Source: Anabaena minutissima FACHB-250 (GTDB lineage: Bacteria > Cyanobacteriota > Cyanobacteriia > Cyanobacteriales > Nostocaceae). From it: a stretch of DNA of 64,000 bases. Location: contig NZ_JACJRG010000001.1 in NCBI RefSeq assembly GCF_014697125.1, positions 310,001 through 374,000 on the forward strand. The letters are read 5' to 3'. Below, piece after piece: positions 45,600-55,200 of the stretch. The translations under genes and the position numbers were made by a program. The notes beneath the pieces are model-generated. The model made no database searches, was not told the DNA's origin, and was given only the letters and a program-made list of their open reading frames with translations. Position 1 is the first letter of the stretch; each line of letters begins with the position of its first letter.

Positions 45600-46213
45600 T
45601 TAAGTGAAATACTGAACTCTAAACCTATTTTTAAAGTTGCTGTCTTACAACTTCAGCTCTTCACCTTTCGGTAATCTCTTTATGAAATGAAGTCTAACTA
45701 CTTAAAAGATATTTGTCATTACTGAATTAAGAAATTGAAGATGGTCAAATATTCATCTAATTAACTGTGGAATTATCTGTATTGTTAGAATTTAAGAAGC
45801 TATTAAATAGAGATTCTATGTAATATCACTGAATGTATGAACTCGCTTAGATACTTTTTTGATAATATACTCAGGAATTAAGTATAAATTGTTATATTTG
45901 CAAACTGCAAAAAGTTCGGTAATCAAGCATAAATAAACCTTCATGAAGAGTGCTGAGTTAAAAGACTGCCTACATTCGCGCAGCTTCCCATAGGGAGGGG
46001 CGGGGCTTTTACCGAGTGCGAAAGTACTGAGCAATCTTCTTACTCAGCACCGACTAAACGCCGCACTCAGCACTTAGCACCGACTGAACGCCCCGCTACC
46101 GCTCTAAGCGCAGCTATGCCCGCAGGGCTTTACAGCACTCAGCAAAGAGGATAATTAGCCTAAGTGAGCGGCTTCGTTTTCCCTGTCACCTGTAAACTGT
46201 TACCTGTTTCCTT
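45600..46213. other. Intergenic region with repeat fragments, possible small RNA
   Basis: 45600-45900 is AT-rich and could encode a short transcript ending at the orphan terminator. 45960-46140 holds repeat material such as TACTCAGCACCGACTAAACG, CGCACTCAGCACTTAGCACC and GCCCCGCTACCGCTC. A 72-codon frame at 45816-46034 is not credible as a gene. Confidence 0.5.
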
Positions 46214-46732
46214 TTATGACTTACACTCCTTAAGTAATTGCGGCATCTGCTGCTCTATTTTTTTAGCTGTCTGTTCTTCCTGCTGCAAGTTTTGCTGTAG
46301 CAGTTGCACAACTTTTTGTTGTCCCATCTGTTCAGCAACTTGAATCAAACCACGGTAGCAAGCAATTTCTAATTGTTCGACCTTAGCTTGACATCCAGCC
46401 AGTCCCAAGGTGAGAACTTTCTGACTTTCCGCAGCTAGTAGCATGAATTTTTGACCATCACTGACCAGACCAGCCGCAGCATCACAAGTGATCCGCTTTG
46501 GTTGCTGTCCTAAAGCGTTGAACACCTGTTCTAAATTTTGAATCTGTTGTTCTGTTTCTCGAATATGAGTCTCAATCAAAGACTTCAACTGGCTGTTTTG
46601 ACAACACTGCAACATCATCTGCTGCGCTTCCCAAAAGCGTTGTTCCGCGTCGTACATAGCACCAACTTCGTAGATAAATTTCTCTTGTAAGTTAGTGATT
46701 TTGCTAACGGGGCGTTCACTTAGTTGAACCAT
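46214..46732 (-). CDS. DUF892 (YciF-like ferritin-fold) protein
   Basis: The 172-residue helical protein begins ITNLQEKFIYEVGAMYDAEQ followed by RFWEAQQMMLQCC and IETHIRETEQQIQNLEQVFN. This is the DUF892/YciF pattern of a four-helix ferritin-like bundle with Glu and His residues at the expected metal positions. YciF-type proteins are stress-linked; the activity is not established. Unlike most members, it carries several cysteines and a glutamine-rich C-terminus. The gene has CCAGGAGAAGAACT just upstream of its start (minus strand), a strong ribosome site. Confidence 0.82.
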   Translation of the reverse strand: MVQLSERPVSKITNLQEKFIYEVGAMYDAEQRFWEAQQMMLQCCQNSQLKSLIETHIRETEQQIQNLEQVFNALGQQPKRITCDAAAGLVSDGQKFMLLAAESQKVLTLGLAGCQAKVEQLEIACYRGLIQVAEQMGQQKVVQLLQQNLQQEEQTAKKIEQQMPQLLKECKS

Positions 46733-46989
46733 AGTTCTTCTCCTGGGGTTTGGACACCAAGTGATTTGGTGTTTGTACTTTTAAACTACGTTCTACCTTC
46801 GCCAATCAATTCTGTCTTCTCGTCATACCAGAGGAACAACTGACTGTTAATTATGAATGCTAAGTAAAATACATAATCATTAGTCATTGGGAGATGAGGA
46901 TATGAGTTACTCTCTACCTTGTCCCTCATCCCACACGAGAGCGTTAGTAAAGTAAAGTAAAGATAGATTAAGAATGCGCTGATAATTAA

Positions 46990-47670
46990 ATGACTGTTCC
47001 ACAATTGCAGGAAATTTCCTCTCAGTTAGAAAGTCCAAATTTGCGCGATCGCATGGTAGCGTTGGCTAATTTGCGACACATACCAGCTGAAGATGCTGTA
47101 CCTCTCATCAAAAAAGTCTTAGATGATGAATCTTTGCAGCTGCGATCGATGGCAATATTTGCCCTAGGCATCAAGCCAACAACAGAATGTTATCCAATTT
47201 TGGCTAAAATTCTCGAAAATGACCCAGATTATGGTATGCGTGCAGATGCTGCCGGTGCTTTGGGCTATTTGGGTGATACTAGAGCCTTTGAGGTGCTAGC
47301 ACGAGCATTTTATGAAGATACTGATTGGTTAGTACGCTTTAGTGCGGCTGTTTCCTTGGGTAATCTTAAAGATCCACGGGCAAGTAAAATCTTAATTCAA
47401 GCTTTAGATAGCCCAGAAGTTGTCTTACAACAAGCTGCAATCTCAGCTCTCGGAGAAATTCAAGATATCGATTCGGTAGATAATCTGCTACGCTTTGCTC
47501 AATCAGATGATTGGTTGGTCAGGCAAAGACTGGCGGAATCTTTGGGTCATCTGCCTACGGATAAGAGTGTATCAGCTCTCAAGTATTTAGCAAAAGATAG
47601 TCATCCCCACGTTGCGGAAGCAGCTAAGATTTCACTCACACGACTTGAGCAAAGAGATAATCAAGTCTAG
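46990..47670 (+). CDS. nblB: HEAT-repeat protein, NblB-like
   Basis: The 226-residue protein is a solenoid of about six HEAT/PBS-lyase repeats, for example YGMRADAAGALGYLGDTRAF, WLVRFSAAVSLGNLKDPRAS and VVLQQAAISALGEIQDIDSV. Length and repeat layout match NblB, needed for phycobilisome breakdown or chromophore release under nutrient stress in Synechococcus. Related HEAT proteins are CpcE/F-type lyases. It is followed after 71 bases by a CpcS-type lyase gene, so both probably serve bilin handling. The symbol is by homology and position, not proof. Confidence 0.78.
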   Translation: MTVPQLQEISSQLESPNLRDRMVALANLRHIPAEDAVPLIKKVLDDESLQLRSMAIFALGIKPTTECYPILAKILENDPDYGMRADAAGALGYLGDTRAFEVLARAFYEDTDWLVRFSAAVSLGNLKDPRASKILIQALDSPEVVLQQAAISALGEIQDIDSVDNLLRFAQSDDWLVRQRLAESLGHLPTDKSVSALKYLAKDSHPHVAEAAKISLTRLEQRDNQV

Positions 47671-47741
47671 TATTAAAGCCTCTAACTGCTTTTTAATAAT
47701 AAGTGGGATTTTTCGGATTTTGATGCAGGGTAATTTTCATT

Positions 47742-48305
47742 ATGAATATTGAAGAATTTTTGGAATTGAGTGCTGGTAAATGGTTTTCCCATCGTACTAG
47801 TCACAATTTAGCTTTTAAACAATCGCAAGACGGTAAATCAGAGGTGATTATTGAGACACTGACAGCAGATCACCCAGAAGTTATCACACTGTGTCAACAA
47901 TATGAAATTTCTCCTAGTGCTGCCTTTTTTGGCATAAAAGTTACCTGGAACGGCACAATGGGATTAGAGGACAAAAAACACACTCGCTCTACTATATTAG
48001 TGACTGTCCCGGATGATGATAAACCCAATGAAGGCAGACTACTGCGAGCAATGGGTGATGCCGAGAAAACACTTGTAGCTGGTCGGTATAAAATGGGCAG
48101 TGATGAAGCATTGACCCTAATTACAGAATCCGAAACTATGACGTCTGAAGAACGCTTGTGGTTTGCCAGCCCTAATTTACGGATGCGGGTAAGTGTCTTG
48201 AAACATTTTGATGGTTCAAGTCTAGCTTCCTTTACTTCTGAGATTCGCATGGGTGTTGCTGCGCCTGCGAAGAAAGCTTCTGAAGCTGCTAATTCAGCAA
48301 GTTAA
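47742..48305 (+). CDS. cpcS: CpcS/CpeS family phycobiliprotein lyase
   Basis: The 187-residue protein matches the S-type lyases: [20 protein letters not shown] at the N-terminus, [20 protein letters not shown], and [20 protein letters not shown]. The family attaches phycocyanobilin to Cys84-type sites of phycocyanin, allophycocyanin and phycoerythrocyanin subunits using a lipocalin-like barrel. A short alanine/serine-rich tail ends the protein. It probably shares a transcript with the NblB-like gene. The sequence resembles the universal lyase of Anabaena (CpeS1/CpcS-III type). Confidence 0.92.
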   Translation: MNIEEFLELSAGKWFSHRTSHNLAFKQSQDGKSEVIIETLTADHPEVITLCQQYEISPSAAFFGIKVTWNGTMGLEDKKHTRSTILVTVPDDDKPNEGRLLRAMGDAEKTLVAGRYKMGSDEALTLITESETMTSEERLWFASPNLRMRVSVLKHFDGSSLASFTSEIRMGVAAPAKKASEAANSAS

Positions 48306-48541
48306 GAGAGTGCTGAGTGCTGAGTGCTGAGTGCTGAGTGCTGAGTGCTGTTGGTGTAGCTAGAGCATAAGCCCTTGCGGAGTTTAAAAACCGCTAAGAA
48401 AGGACAGGATATTTACTGAAGGCAGCTAATACTGATACTGGGCATTTTCTACTCCCTACTCACTACTCCCTACTCACTACTCAGCAGTCACTACTCAGCA
48501 CTCAGCACTCAGCACTCAGCACTCACTACTCAGCACTGACT
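48304..48541. repeat. Opposed tandem repeats GAGTGCTGA and CACTCAGCA
   Basis: Five copies of GTGCTGAGT-type unit lie at 48308-48350. After about 100 bases, the complementary ACTCAGC units (CAGCACTCAGCACTCAGCAC and CACTACTCAGCAGTCACTAC) fill 48455-48541. The two blocks could pair as one long hairpin between the convergent lyase and protease genes and could terminate both. Confidence 0.9.
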
Positions 48542-48549
48542 CAGTTTGG

Positions 48550-50028
48550 CTAAATTTGCAACAAATTAGCGATCGCCTGTGGCATTGGCAATATAATAAT
48601 CACTAGCAAAGCAATTGCCATTAAGCCTAAGATGTCCCGCCTATTATCTAATTCCGTGACATCATTTAAGGCAGGTTCATCAATCAAGGGGATGAACAGT
48701 AAAATAATTGCCCACACAAAGAATTCTGGCTGGATTAAAGACAACATTAGCAGCAACAGACGGGAAATTTGCCCAATCAGCATAGCAGTACGTTGTCCGA
48801 ACATGGCATGGACAATATGACCACCATCTAGCTGTCCCACAGGCATGAGATTCAAAGCTGTCACAATTAGTCCCAAAAAACCAGCTACAGCGACGGGATG
48901 TAAATCAATTGCTGATTTTGTCGTTAATTCGCTACCTAAAGCTATTTTGGATAGTATCGCTAAAAGAATGGAATATTTAGGATTGAGAGCATCGGGGTTT
49001 AATAGACCTGTTTTATCACTCATGGGAACTATCTCTGAGTGAATCAACCCCCACATAATTAAGGGTAGTGTGGCGAGAAACCCAGCTATTGGGCCGGCGA
49101 TACTCACATCAAATAAAGCCTTACGGTTGGGAATGGGACTCCGCATTTGAATGAATGCCCCAAAAGTTCCCAAGAAAAATGGTATGGGTATAAAATACGG
49201 CAGAGTGGAGCGAATTTTGTAAAACTTAGCGGTTAAATAATGTCCCAGTTCGTGGATACCCAAGATAGTCATCAGACCTAAAGCATAGGGTAAACCTTGC
49301 AAAAGTATTGCTGGGTTTGATGCTAAGATTTTGGGATCTATGCCAGCCATTTTTACCCCCACCAAGGAAGTAGTGACTAAAGTTGCTAACACCAGTAATA
49401 ACGCTAGTCCAGGGCGGGTTAATTTTTCTGGCTTCTTGACACTTCCCTCTTTAGCTGCTTGTGCGTTGGGAACTAACACAAAGAAGGGTTTACCATTAAA
49501 ACCTTCTTGAAAAATAATCAAGAAGCGATCGCCAAATCGTGATTCAATATTTGCTCTAATCTGCTGATAGGCTTGAATAGGTGTTGTTCTCAACTGACCG
49601 CGACAAATAATTGCCTGGGGTCTATACTCAATGTTTTGGATGTAGTAAATAGACCAGGGAAAACAATTTCGCAATTGGGTTTCTTCCGTCGGTTCAATGG
49701 GGCGCACAGGTACTTGTTCTGCGGTAGGATGGATAGCCGATTGTGATTCTGGGGTTTGGGCTTGAGTCTGTATATCCCTCGGCGGTTGCCGTCCCCACTG
49801 AAACAACAGCCAGTATAACAAAAGGCAGATGATTGCAGGCCAGATAATCAGTGATGGCGGTGGAGGTTGCTTTACTCCATACGCCAACGTCCAACCACTC
49901 AACAATAATGCTGGTGTCATTAATACCAACCACAACAACCAAATTGGTGTGCGGGTGATATTAGCAACACTGCGCTGCACCATTAGATAAGTAGCCAATC
50001 CCAATAGGAGGAGAAACCAAAATGTCAT
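48550..50028 (-). CDS. Site-2 protease family (M50) membrane metalloprotease, EGY-like
   Basis: The 492-residue protein has several membrane helices with the zinc site GIHELGHYLTAKFYKIRST (HExxH) and the distal NLMPVGQLDGGHIVHAMFG motif. The N-terminal 200 residues include a soluble domain with FLIIFQEGFNGKPFFVLVP. This arrangement resembles the plant/cyanobacterial EGY proteases involved in regulated intramembrane proteolysis and thylakoid development. The substrates are unknown. It is transcribed away from the MBL-fold gene. Confidence 0.9.
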   Translation of the reverse strand: MTFWFLLLLGLATYLMVQRSVANITRTPIWLLWLVLMTPALLLSGWTLAYGVKQPPPPSLIIWPAIICLLLYWLLFQWGRQPPRDIQTQAQTPESQSAIHPTAEQVPVRPIEPTEETQLRNCFPWSIYYIQNIEYRPQAIICRGQLRTTPIQAYQQIRANIESRFGDRFLIIFQEGFNGKPFFVLVPNAQAAKEGSVKKPEKLTRPGLALLLVLATLVTTSLVGVKMAGIDPKILASNPAILLQGLPYALGLMTILGIHELGHYLTAKFYKIRSTLPYFIPIPFFLGTFGAFIQMRSPIPNRKALFDVSIAGPIAGFLATLPLIMWGLIHSEIVPMSDKTGLLNPDALNPKYSILLAILSKIALGSELTTKSAIDLHPVAVAGFLGLIVTALNLMPVGQLDGGHIVHAMFGQRTAMLIGQISRLLLLMLSLIQPEFFVWAIILLFIPLIDEPALNDVTELDNRRDILGLMAIALLVIIILPMPQAIANLLQI

Positions 50029-50188
50029 TTGCTCTTCATTAATTTGGAAAAAACAGCCTCCTAGTAGAAGAAGGCAAAAGTAAAAAGCAAGAAATATTAT
50101 TTTCTCAGCTTCTTACCTGTTGAATACACCCTACTCCCTAGTAGAGACGTAATTAGTCGCGTCTCTACCTACTCCCTAATCCCCACAT

Positions 50189-50863
50189 TTGCTCATGTTC
50201 CCCCAATCTCAATCACCAAGTTCTACAACCAAGTCACCACGGGTTATCTTAGAAAATATTTTTGCCTTTCCACCAAATCGGGACACATTAGGGGGAACTT
50301 CTTATTTTATTGTAAGAAATGAAGGGAATATCCTCATAGATTGCCCATCACTAGACCAAATAAATCAAGATTTTTTGCGATCGCATGGAGGCATAAAATA
50401 CTTATTCCTCACCCATCGGGGTGCTATGGGTAAAACCTCAGAAATTCAGCAAAATTTTGCTTGTGAGGTACTAATTCAAGAACAAGAAGCTTATTTATTA
50501 CCCGGTTTGACAGTCACTACCTTTACTCAAGAACTGACTTTAGATGCCACAACCAAATTAATTTGGACACCAGGACATTCTCCTGGTTCATCTTGCTTAC
50601 ACTATAACAATATGGGAGGAGTGCTGTTTTCAGGCCGTCATTTAGTCCCCAATCTGCAAGGCGAACCAGTGCCATTACGAACCGCAAAGACATTTCATTG
50701 GCCACGACAAATTAAAAGCCTACAAGCACTACTAGAACTCTTCACACCCGAAACACTTCAGTATATTTGTCCTGGTGCGAACACCGGATTTTTGCGAGGT
50801 AAGCGAGTTATAGACCAAGCTTATCAACGGCTGGCAGCAATTGATTTACAAACCTTGTTGTAG
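50189..50863 (+). CDS. Metallo-beta-lactamase-fold protein lacking metal ligands
   Basis: The 224-residue protein keeps the MBL fold order (GGTSYFIVRNEGNILIDCPS, then KYLFLTHRGAMGKTSEIQQN, TPGHSPGSSCLHY, GVLFSGRHLVPN). However, the HxHxDH motif reads THRGAMGK, so the second His and the Asp-His pair are absent. The later Asp of the GD motif is replaced by Arg. The fold is therefore likely kept while zinc-dependent hydrolysis is lost or changed. A role as a binding protein is inference. It starts from a plain ATG 50189 (or MFPQ at 50195) with a short leader. Confidence 0.8.
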   Translation: MLMFPQSQSPSSTTKSPRVILENIFAFPPNRDTLGGTSYFIVRNEGNILIDCPSLDQINQDFLRSHGGIKYLFLTHRGAMGKTSEIQQNFACEVLIQEQEAYLLPGLTVTTFTQELTLDATTKLIWTPGHSPGSSCLHYNNMGGVLFSGRHLVPNLQGEPVPLRTAKTFHWPRQIKSLQALLELFTPETLQYICPGANTGFLRGKRVIDQAYQRLAAIDLQTLL

Positions 50864-50955
50864 GCAATTGGGCATATAAATTCAAAATTAAGAATTAAGA
50901 ATTTTAGACATAGGGGATGGGATTAATATTCATCAATCACCCCAGTCCCCACCTT

Positions 50956-51088
50956 TCAATTTTAGATTTTAGATTTTAGATTTTGGATTGAATAATCTAA
51001 AATCTAAAATCCGTCTTGAAAAGTTGAGCCACTGCGTTGGACGGGTTTCCCGGCTTGTAGCAAGTGGCGTTCCTAGGTTGGGAAACCC
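50956..51088. repeat. TTTTAGA tandem repeat and a second inverted repeat
   Basis: 50960-51012 holds TTTTAGA copies and their complement (AATCTAAAATCTAAAAT), matching the repeat at 5189-5233. 51043-51051 GGGTTTCCC pairs with 51080-51088 GGGAAACCC across a 28-base loop. Both lie between the convergent MBL-fold and protease genes. Confidence 0.85.
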
Positions 51089-51128
51089 ACCTACAGAACT
51101 TTCCGCAAAATCTAAAATTCCCAGTCCC

Positions 51129-52388
51129 CTAAACCTTTGCACCTGCTACCACAGAATTTTTCTGCAACAATTCCAGAGCAGCTTGATATTGCAAATCTGA
51201 CTCTGTACCAATCTGGTTGCGCTGGAGGGGTGGTTGGGAAATCACCTGATCTGGTTTAATCCCTAATTTATTAATATCTCGATGGGTAGGCGTTTCATAC
51301 TTGGCAATTGTCACCGCCAAACCAGAACCATCAGAAAGTGCAAATAAAGATTGAATTAAACCTTTGCCAAAGGTAGTTTCACCTACCAACTTAGCGCGAT
51401 CGTTGTCTTGGAGTGCGCCGGCTAAAATCTCGCTGGCACTGGCAGTTCCCTGATTGACTAGAATTACTAAAGGATCGTCTGTCAAAGCTGGGCCAAAGGC
51501 TTCAAAATTGCCTTGAACACCTTGGCGGTTGACGGTGTAGACTATAGTGCCTGAATCTAACCACAGACGGGCTATTTCAATGCCGGCTTGTAGTAAGCCA
51601 CCGGGATTATTTCGTAAATCTAAAATATAGGCATCTGCGCCTTTTTTTTCTAGACTAGAAATGGCGTGTGCCAACTCTGTAGAGGCATTGGCATTAAATT
51701 GTGTGAGGCGCAGATAGCCAATAGATTTACCTTCAGGGGACGAGCGTAATTCCGCTACAACAGGGTTCAGAGCGATGCGATCGCGCATGACTCTGATTTC
51801 CTTTTCGCCATCTCCATCTCGTTCAATTAATAGCGTGACTAAACTACCAATCGGCCCGCGCATCCTCGCGGCGGCTTCATCTAGGGTCAAATTTTCTGTA
51901 GAAATGCCTTCAATTTTGATAATGCGATCGCGCGGTTGAATTCCCGCTTTATCTGCTGGTGAACCTTCTATGGGTGATACTACCTCCAACTGCCCAGTTT
52001 GGGCATTGAGGGCAATTTGTAAACCTACTCCAGTTAGTTCTCCAGAAGTATTAACCTGCAAACTGCGGTACTGCTCAGGGTCCAAAAACCTAGTAAAAGG
52101 GTCATCAAGGCTCTTGAGCATATTTTGAATGGCCACATATGCGGCTTTTTGGTCTTTAAAGGGCTTTGCGAGTGCCTTTTGTCTGGCTGCTGCCCAGTTT
52201 TGATGATTGAAAGTATCGTCCAGATAAGCACGATTGACAATTCGCCAAACTTCTGAAACTAGTTTTTGTTCCTCCGTCAATGCGTCTGCTGGTTGGATGA
52301 GTGTGCCAAAAACTAAACCAAAAGCCACTAATAGTGAAAATCCGAGCCGAAAAACCTGTTTGTGCATGAACCCCATTATCAATGTCAC
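51129..52388 (-). CDS. ctpA: Carboxyl-terminal processing protease (CtpA-type, S41)
   Basis: The 419-residue exported serine protease has a signal peptide (LGFSLLVAFGLVFGTLIQPA) and a PDZ domain at about 105-185 with LTGVGLQIALNAQTG. The S41 catalytic region has LVNQGTASASEILAGALQDN (Ser) and LVGETTFGKGLIQS (Lys). Family members process the D1 protein of photosystem II, though three paralogues usually exist, so the exact role is uncertain. It lies divergently upstream of petB. In-frame starts at 52388, 52376 and 52367 are possible; the last gives the shortest leader (MHKQVFRLG). Confidence 0.88.
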   Translation of the reverse strand: MTLIMGFMHKQVFRLGFSLLVAFGLVFGTLIQPADALTEEQKLVSEVWRIVNRAYLDDTFNHQNWAAARQKALAKPFKDQKAAYVAIQNMLKSLDDPFTRFLDPEQYRSLQVNTSGELTGVGLQIALNAQTGQLEVVSPIEGSPADKAGIQPRDRIIKIEGISTENLTLDEAAARMRGPIGSLVTLLIERDGDGEKEIRVMRDRIALNPVVAELRSSPEGKSIGYLRLTQFNANASTELAHAISSLEKKGADAYILDLRNNPGGLLQAGIEIARLWLDSGTIVYTVNRQGVQGNFEAFGPALTDDPLVILVNQGTASASEILAGALQDNDRAKLVGETTFGKGLIQSLFALSDGSGLAVTIAKYETPTHRDINKLGIKPDQVISQPPLQRNQIGTESDLQYQAALELLQKNSVVAGAKV

Positions 52389-52606
52389 CTCAACCCAAAT
52401 TGCCTAAGAATTCCCCAGTCACCACGTCGTTGATGAAATCTATCTCTCGATTATGTTACTTTTTTTATAGAAGTGGTGCATTGTTCTCATCAAGTTGTTA
52501 GAGAAACCATGTGAATAACCACCTCAACAAAAGATAAAATCTACTTTGTACCCACCACTAAGGGTGTTGGCTTGCAAAGGGAACGTAATATATTCCATAT
52601 TTACAG

Positions 52607-52638
52607 AGTGTTAAGTTTTTAAACTTTTAGCACTCTCA
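52607..52638 (+). promoter_or_regulatory. Imperfect hairpin in the petB leader
   Basis: GAGTGTTAAGTTT at 52607-52619 can pair imperfectly with AAACTTTTAGCACTC at 52622-52636. It is about 105 bases upstream of petB. It could be a leader structure or a terminator-like relic; no function is established. Confidence 0.3.
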
Positions 52639-52741
52639 AAGTGCAAAAGCAAACGAACAAAATCCTCTTACAAGAAAATCCCAAAACTGCTAATTGGGAG
52701 ATTGAATCAACCGCAACCGATTTTTAGGAACTTGAGATTGT

Positions 52742-53389
52742 ATGGCCAACGTTTACGACTGGTTTGAGGAACGCTTGGAAATTCAGGCGTTAGCTGAAGA
52801 TGTCACAAGCAAGTACGTCCCTCCCCACGTCAACATCTTTTACTGTCTAGGTGGCATCACCCTGGTGTGCTTCCTAATTCAGTTCGCCACTGGCTTCGCC
52901 ATGACGTTCTACTACAAGCCAACTGTGGCTGAAGCTTACTCCTCAGTACAGTACATCATGAATGAGGTGAACTTCGGTTGGCTAATTCGCTCCATCCATC
53001 GCTGGTCTGCCAGCATGATGGTGTTAATGATGATTCTGCACGTCTTCCGCGTGTATTTGACCGGTGGTTTTAAAAAGCCCCGCGAATTAACTTGGGTAAG
53101 TGGTGTTATCCTAGCTGTGATCACCGTCTCCTTCGGTGTTACAGGTTATTCTTTGCCTTGGGATCAGGTTGGTTACTGGGCGGTGAAAATCGTCAGTGGT
53201 GTACCAGAAGCAATTCCCGTAGTCGGCGTACTCATCTCCGACCTACTACGTGGTGGTTCTAGTGTCGGTCAAGCAACATTGACACGTTACTACAGCGCGC
53301 ACACCTTTGTATTGCCTTGGTTAATTGCGGTCTTCATGCTGTTCCACTTCTTGATGATCCGTAAACAAGGTATTTCCGGCCCCTTGTAA
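52742..53389 (+). CDS. petB: Cytochrome b6 (PetB)
   Basis: The 215-residue subunit of the cytochrome b6f complex carries Cys35 (VNIFYCLGG), which binds haem cn. Four helices and the histidines of the two b haems are seen in [20 protein letters not shown] and [20 protein letters not shown]. It transfers electrons between plastoquinol and the high-potential chain in thylakoid membranes. The sequence is of full normal length. petD follows after 251 bases on the same strand. Confidence 0.98.
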   Translation: MANVYDWFEERLEIQALAEDVTSKYVPPHVNIFYCLGGITLVCFLIQFATGFAMTFYYKPTVAEAYSSVQYIMNEVNFGWLIRSIHRWSASMMVLMMILHVFRVYLTGGFKKPRELTWVSGVILAVITVSFGVTGYSLPWDQVGYWAVKIVSGVPEAIPVVGVLISDLLRGGSSVGQATLTRYYSAHTFVLPWLIAVFMLFHFLMIRKQGISGPL

Positions 53390-53640
53390 TTTCATCAGCC
53401 TTAATGCGAACAGGCAACAGCACTCAGTTACAAGAGCGAGTCATTTAGTTTAAACTGATGAGAAATCAGCAATTAATGGCTCACAGTTTCCCTCACGGTA
53501 AATGCTCGTATTTGAGACTTAAGGTTGGCTACCCAAAAACACAGCAGCAGGGCTAGTTTGACTTTAGGTTTGCCTGAATGATATTGATGGCTGCCATCAA
53601 AGCTTTAACTGAAAACTCCGCAGGAGAGCGCATTTCCAAT

Positions 53641-54123
53641 ATGTCAATCCAAAAAAAACCCGATCTGAGCGATCCCAAGTTAAGAGCTAAACTCGCCCAA
53701 GGTATGGGTCACAACTACTACGGTGAACCAGCTTGGCCAAATGATCTACTATATGTATTCCCAATAGTAATCATGGGTTCATTTGCTTGTATTGTGGCTC
53801 TAGCTGTTTTAGATCCTGCCATGACAGGTGAACCAGCCAATCCTTTCGCCACACCACTGGAAATTCTGCCAGAATGGTATTTATACCCAGTATTCCAGAT
53901 TTTGCGATCGCTTCCTAACAAATTGTTGGGAGTGCTAGCAATGGCTTCCGTACCTTTGGGATTAATCCTCGTTCCCTTTATTGAGAACGTCAATAAATTC
54001 CAAAACCCCTTCCGCCGTCCAGTAGCAACCACAGTTTTCTTGTTTGGAACTCTGGTGACTCTGTGGCTAGGCATTGGTGCTGCTTTACCATTAGACAAAT
54101 CCTTGACCTTGGGCTTGTTCTAA
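53641..54123 (+). CDS. petD: Cytochrome b6f subunit IV (PetD)
   Basis: The normal 160-residue start is ATG 53641 ([20 protein letters not shown]). The ATG at 53578 would add 21 residues absent from the family. Three membrane helices are present, with PEWY in [20 protein letters not shown], the quinol-site motif. It completes the cytochrome b core with petB. A small CGTCAAA/TTTGACG hairpin at 54136-54155 follows the stop and may end the transcript. Confidence 0.97.
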   Translation: MSIQKKPDLSDPKLRAKLAQGMGHNYYGEPAWPNDLLYVFPIVIMGSFACIVALAVLDPAMTGEPANPFATPLEILPEWYLYPVFQILRSLPNKLLGVLAMASVPLGLILVPFIENVNKFQNPFRRPVATTVFLFGTLVTLWLGIGAALPLDKSLTLGLF

Positions 54124-54135
54124 GCTGAAGCTAGT

Positions 54136-54155
54136 CGTCAAAAACTTCTTTGACG
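54136..54155 (+). terminator. Possible terminator after petD
   Basis: CGTCAAA at 54136-54142 pairs with TTTGACG at 54149-54155, followed by CTTGTAGTTTTC. The stem is short and the T tract weak, so this is a tentative call. Confidence 0.4.
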
Positions 54156-54292
54156 CTTGTAGTTTTCAAGAGTGCATATCTGAAGTTATGATGTCTGATG
54201 ACAAGCCACCCTTGGGTGTCTACGACAAAGCTGTCGTTCAGTTCTTCGGTATATGTACTTTTGAAAACAATCAACAAGCGTCAATTTTAGTG

Positions 54293-54343
54293 AATTGGGA
54301 ATTGGGCATGGGGAATTGGAAATTGGGAATTGGGCATGGAATT
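54293..54343. repeat. GAATTGGGCATGGGGAATTGG-type repeat
   Basis: Head-to-tail copies of an ATTGGGAATTGGG-like unit lie between petD and the ATPase gene. This is the same repeat type as inside the CheA gene. A 63-codon frame at 54188-54379 is made of it and is not a gene. Confidence 0.8.
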
Positions 54344-54522
54344 TTTCTCCCCCCGGCTTCCCTAGTTACCATTCCCTAAGAGTTCTTTCATTCTGAATTT
54401 TGAATTAATTTGTCCCCAATTCTGTCTAGTTAAATTTTTTATTTTGAATCCGAAAGTTATTTCAAAATTTAAAATAGATTGAAGAACAATAAATTACAGA
54501 CATTCTTGTACATATTAAATTC

Positions 54523-54978
54523 ATGCCACGGTCAACGCTTGGCATTATGCAGCAAGACCATCTAAAAGTAAAAAGCGAACTAAAGCTCTTAAACCAAGTA
54601 CAACAATGGTTTGAGGACTTTTGCCTAAAACACTTATTTCAACTTGGCTGGTCAGAAACCCAACTGTATCGCCTCAACTTGGCATTAGCAGAAGGCTTTA
54701 CAAATGCAGTTCGTCACGCCCACCATATGTTACCGCCAGAGACAACCATAGAAATTGAAGTAAATCTATGGGTTGATAGGTTAGAAATTAAAATTTGGGA
54801 TCATGGCAAGCCTTTTAACCCAGATGCGATCGCAGAACCAGCACCAGGTACTCTACAAGTAGGCGGCTATGGTTGGTTTCTGCTGCGACGTTTGGCTGAT
54901 CGCGTTGTTTATGAACGCAGCGATGATGCGAGGAATTGTCTGGTAATCCTCAAATATCTTCAAGAATCGCAGAAGTGA
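54523..54978 (+). CDS. RsbW-type anti-sigma/serine kinase-like ATP-binding protein
   Basis: The 151-residue protein is a single HATPase_c domain: YRLNLALAEGFTNAVRHAHH with the N-box (E-x-x-x-N-A), then LEIKIWDHGKPFNPD (D-x-G, G1 box) and GGYGWFLLRRLADRVVYERS (G2 box). Such proteins bind or phosphorylate anti-sigma-factor antagonists. No sigma factor or antagonist gene is adjacent. The start may also be the ATG nine codons in (MQQDHLKVK). Confidence 0.85.
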   Translation: MPRSTLGIMQQDHLKVKSELKLLNQVQQWFEDFCLKHLFQLGWSETQLYRLNLALAEGFTNAVRHAHHMLPPETTIEIEVNLWVDRLEIKIWDHGKPFNPDAIAEPAPGTLQVGGYGWFLLRRLADRVVYERSDDARNCLVILKYLQESQK

Positions 54979-55200
54979 ACCTAAATATAACCTGAGTTCG
55001 GAATAAGCTGAAAACCTGATTACACCATTGCTTGATTCTGAGATATGTCAACGTGTTTGCGTCGTTTCAGTCAAACAACGCTGAATAAATCTTCTTAACC
55101 CGAACACACGTTAATTAATGATTGCAACATAATCTTTTGGTAGAGGCGATTTATCGCGTCTTTACAAAAGCTGTGTCTGTTGTATTTTTTGAAATTGGTA

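Noticed and set aside
45816..46034. 72-codon minus-strand frame
   Set aside because: Overlaps repeat fragments and has no coding signature.
54188..54379. 63-codon frame after petD
   Set aside because: Its second half is made of the GAATTGGGCATGGGG repeat and it lacks coding character.
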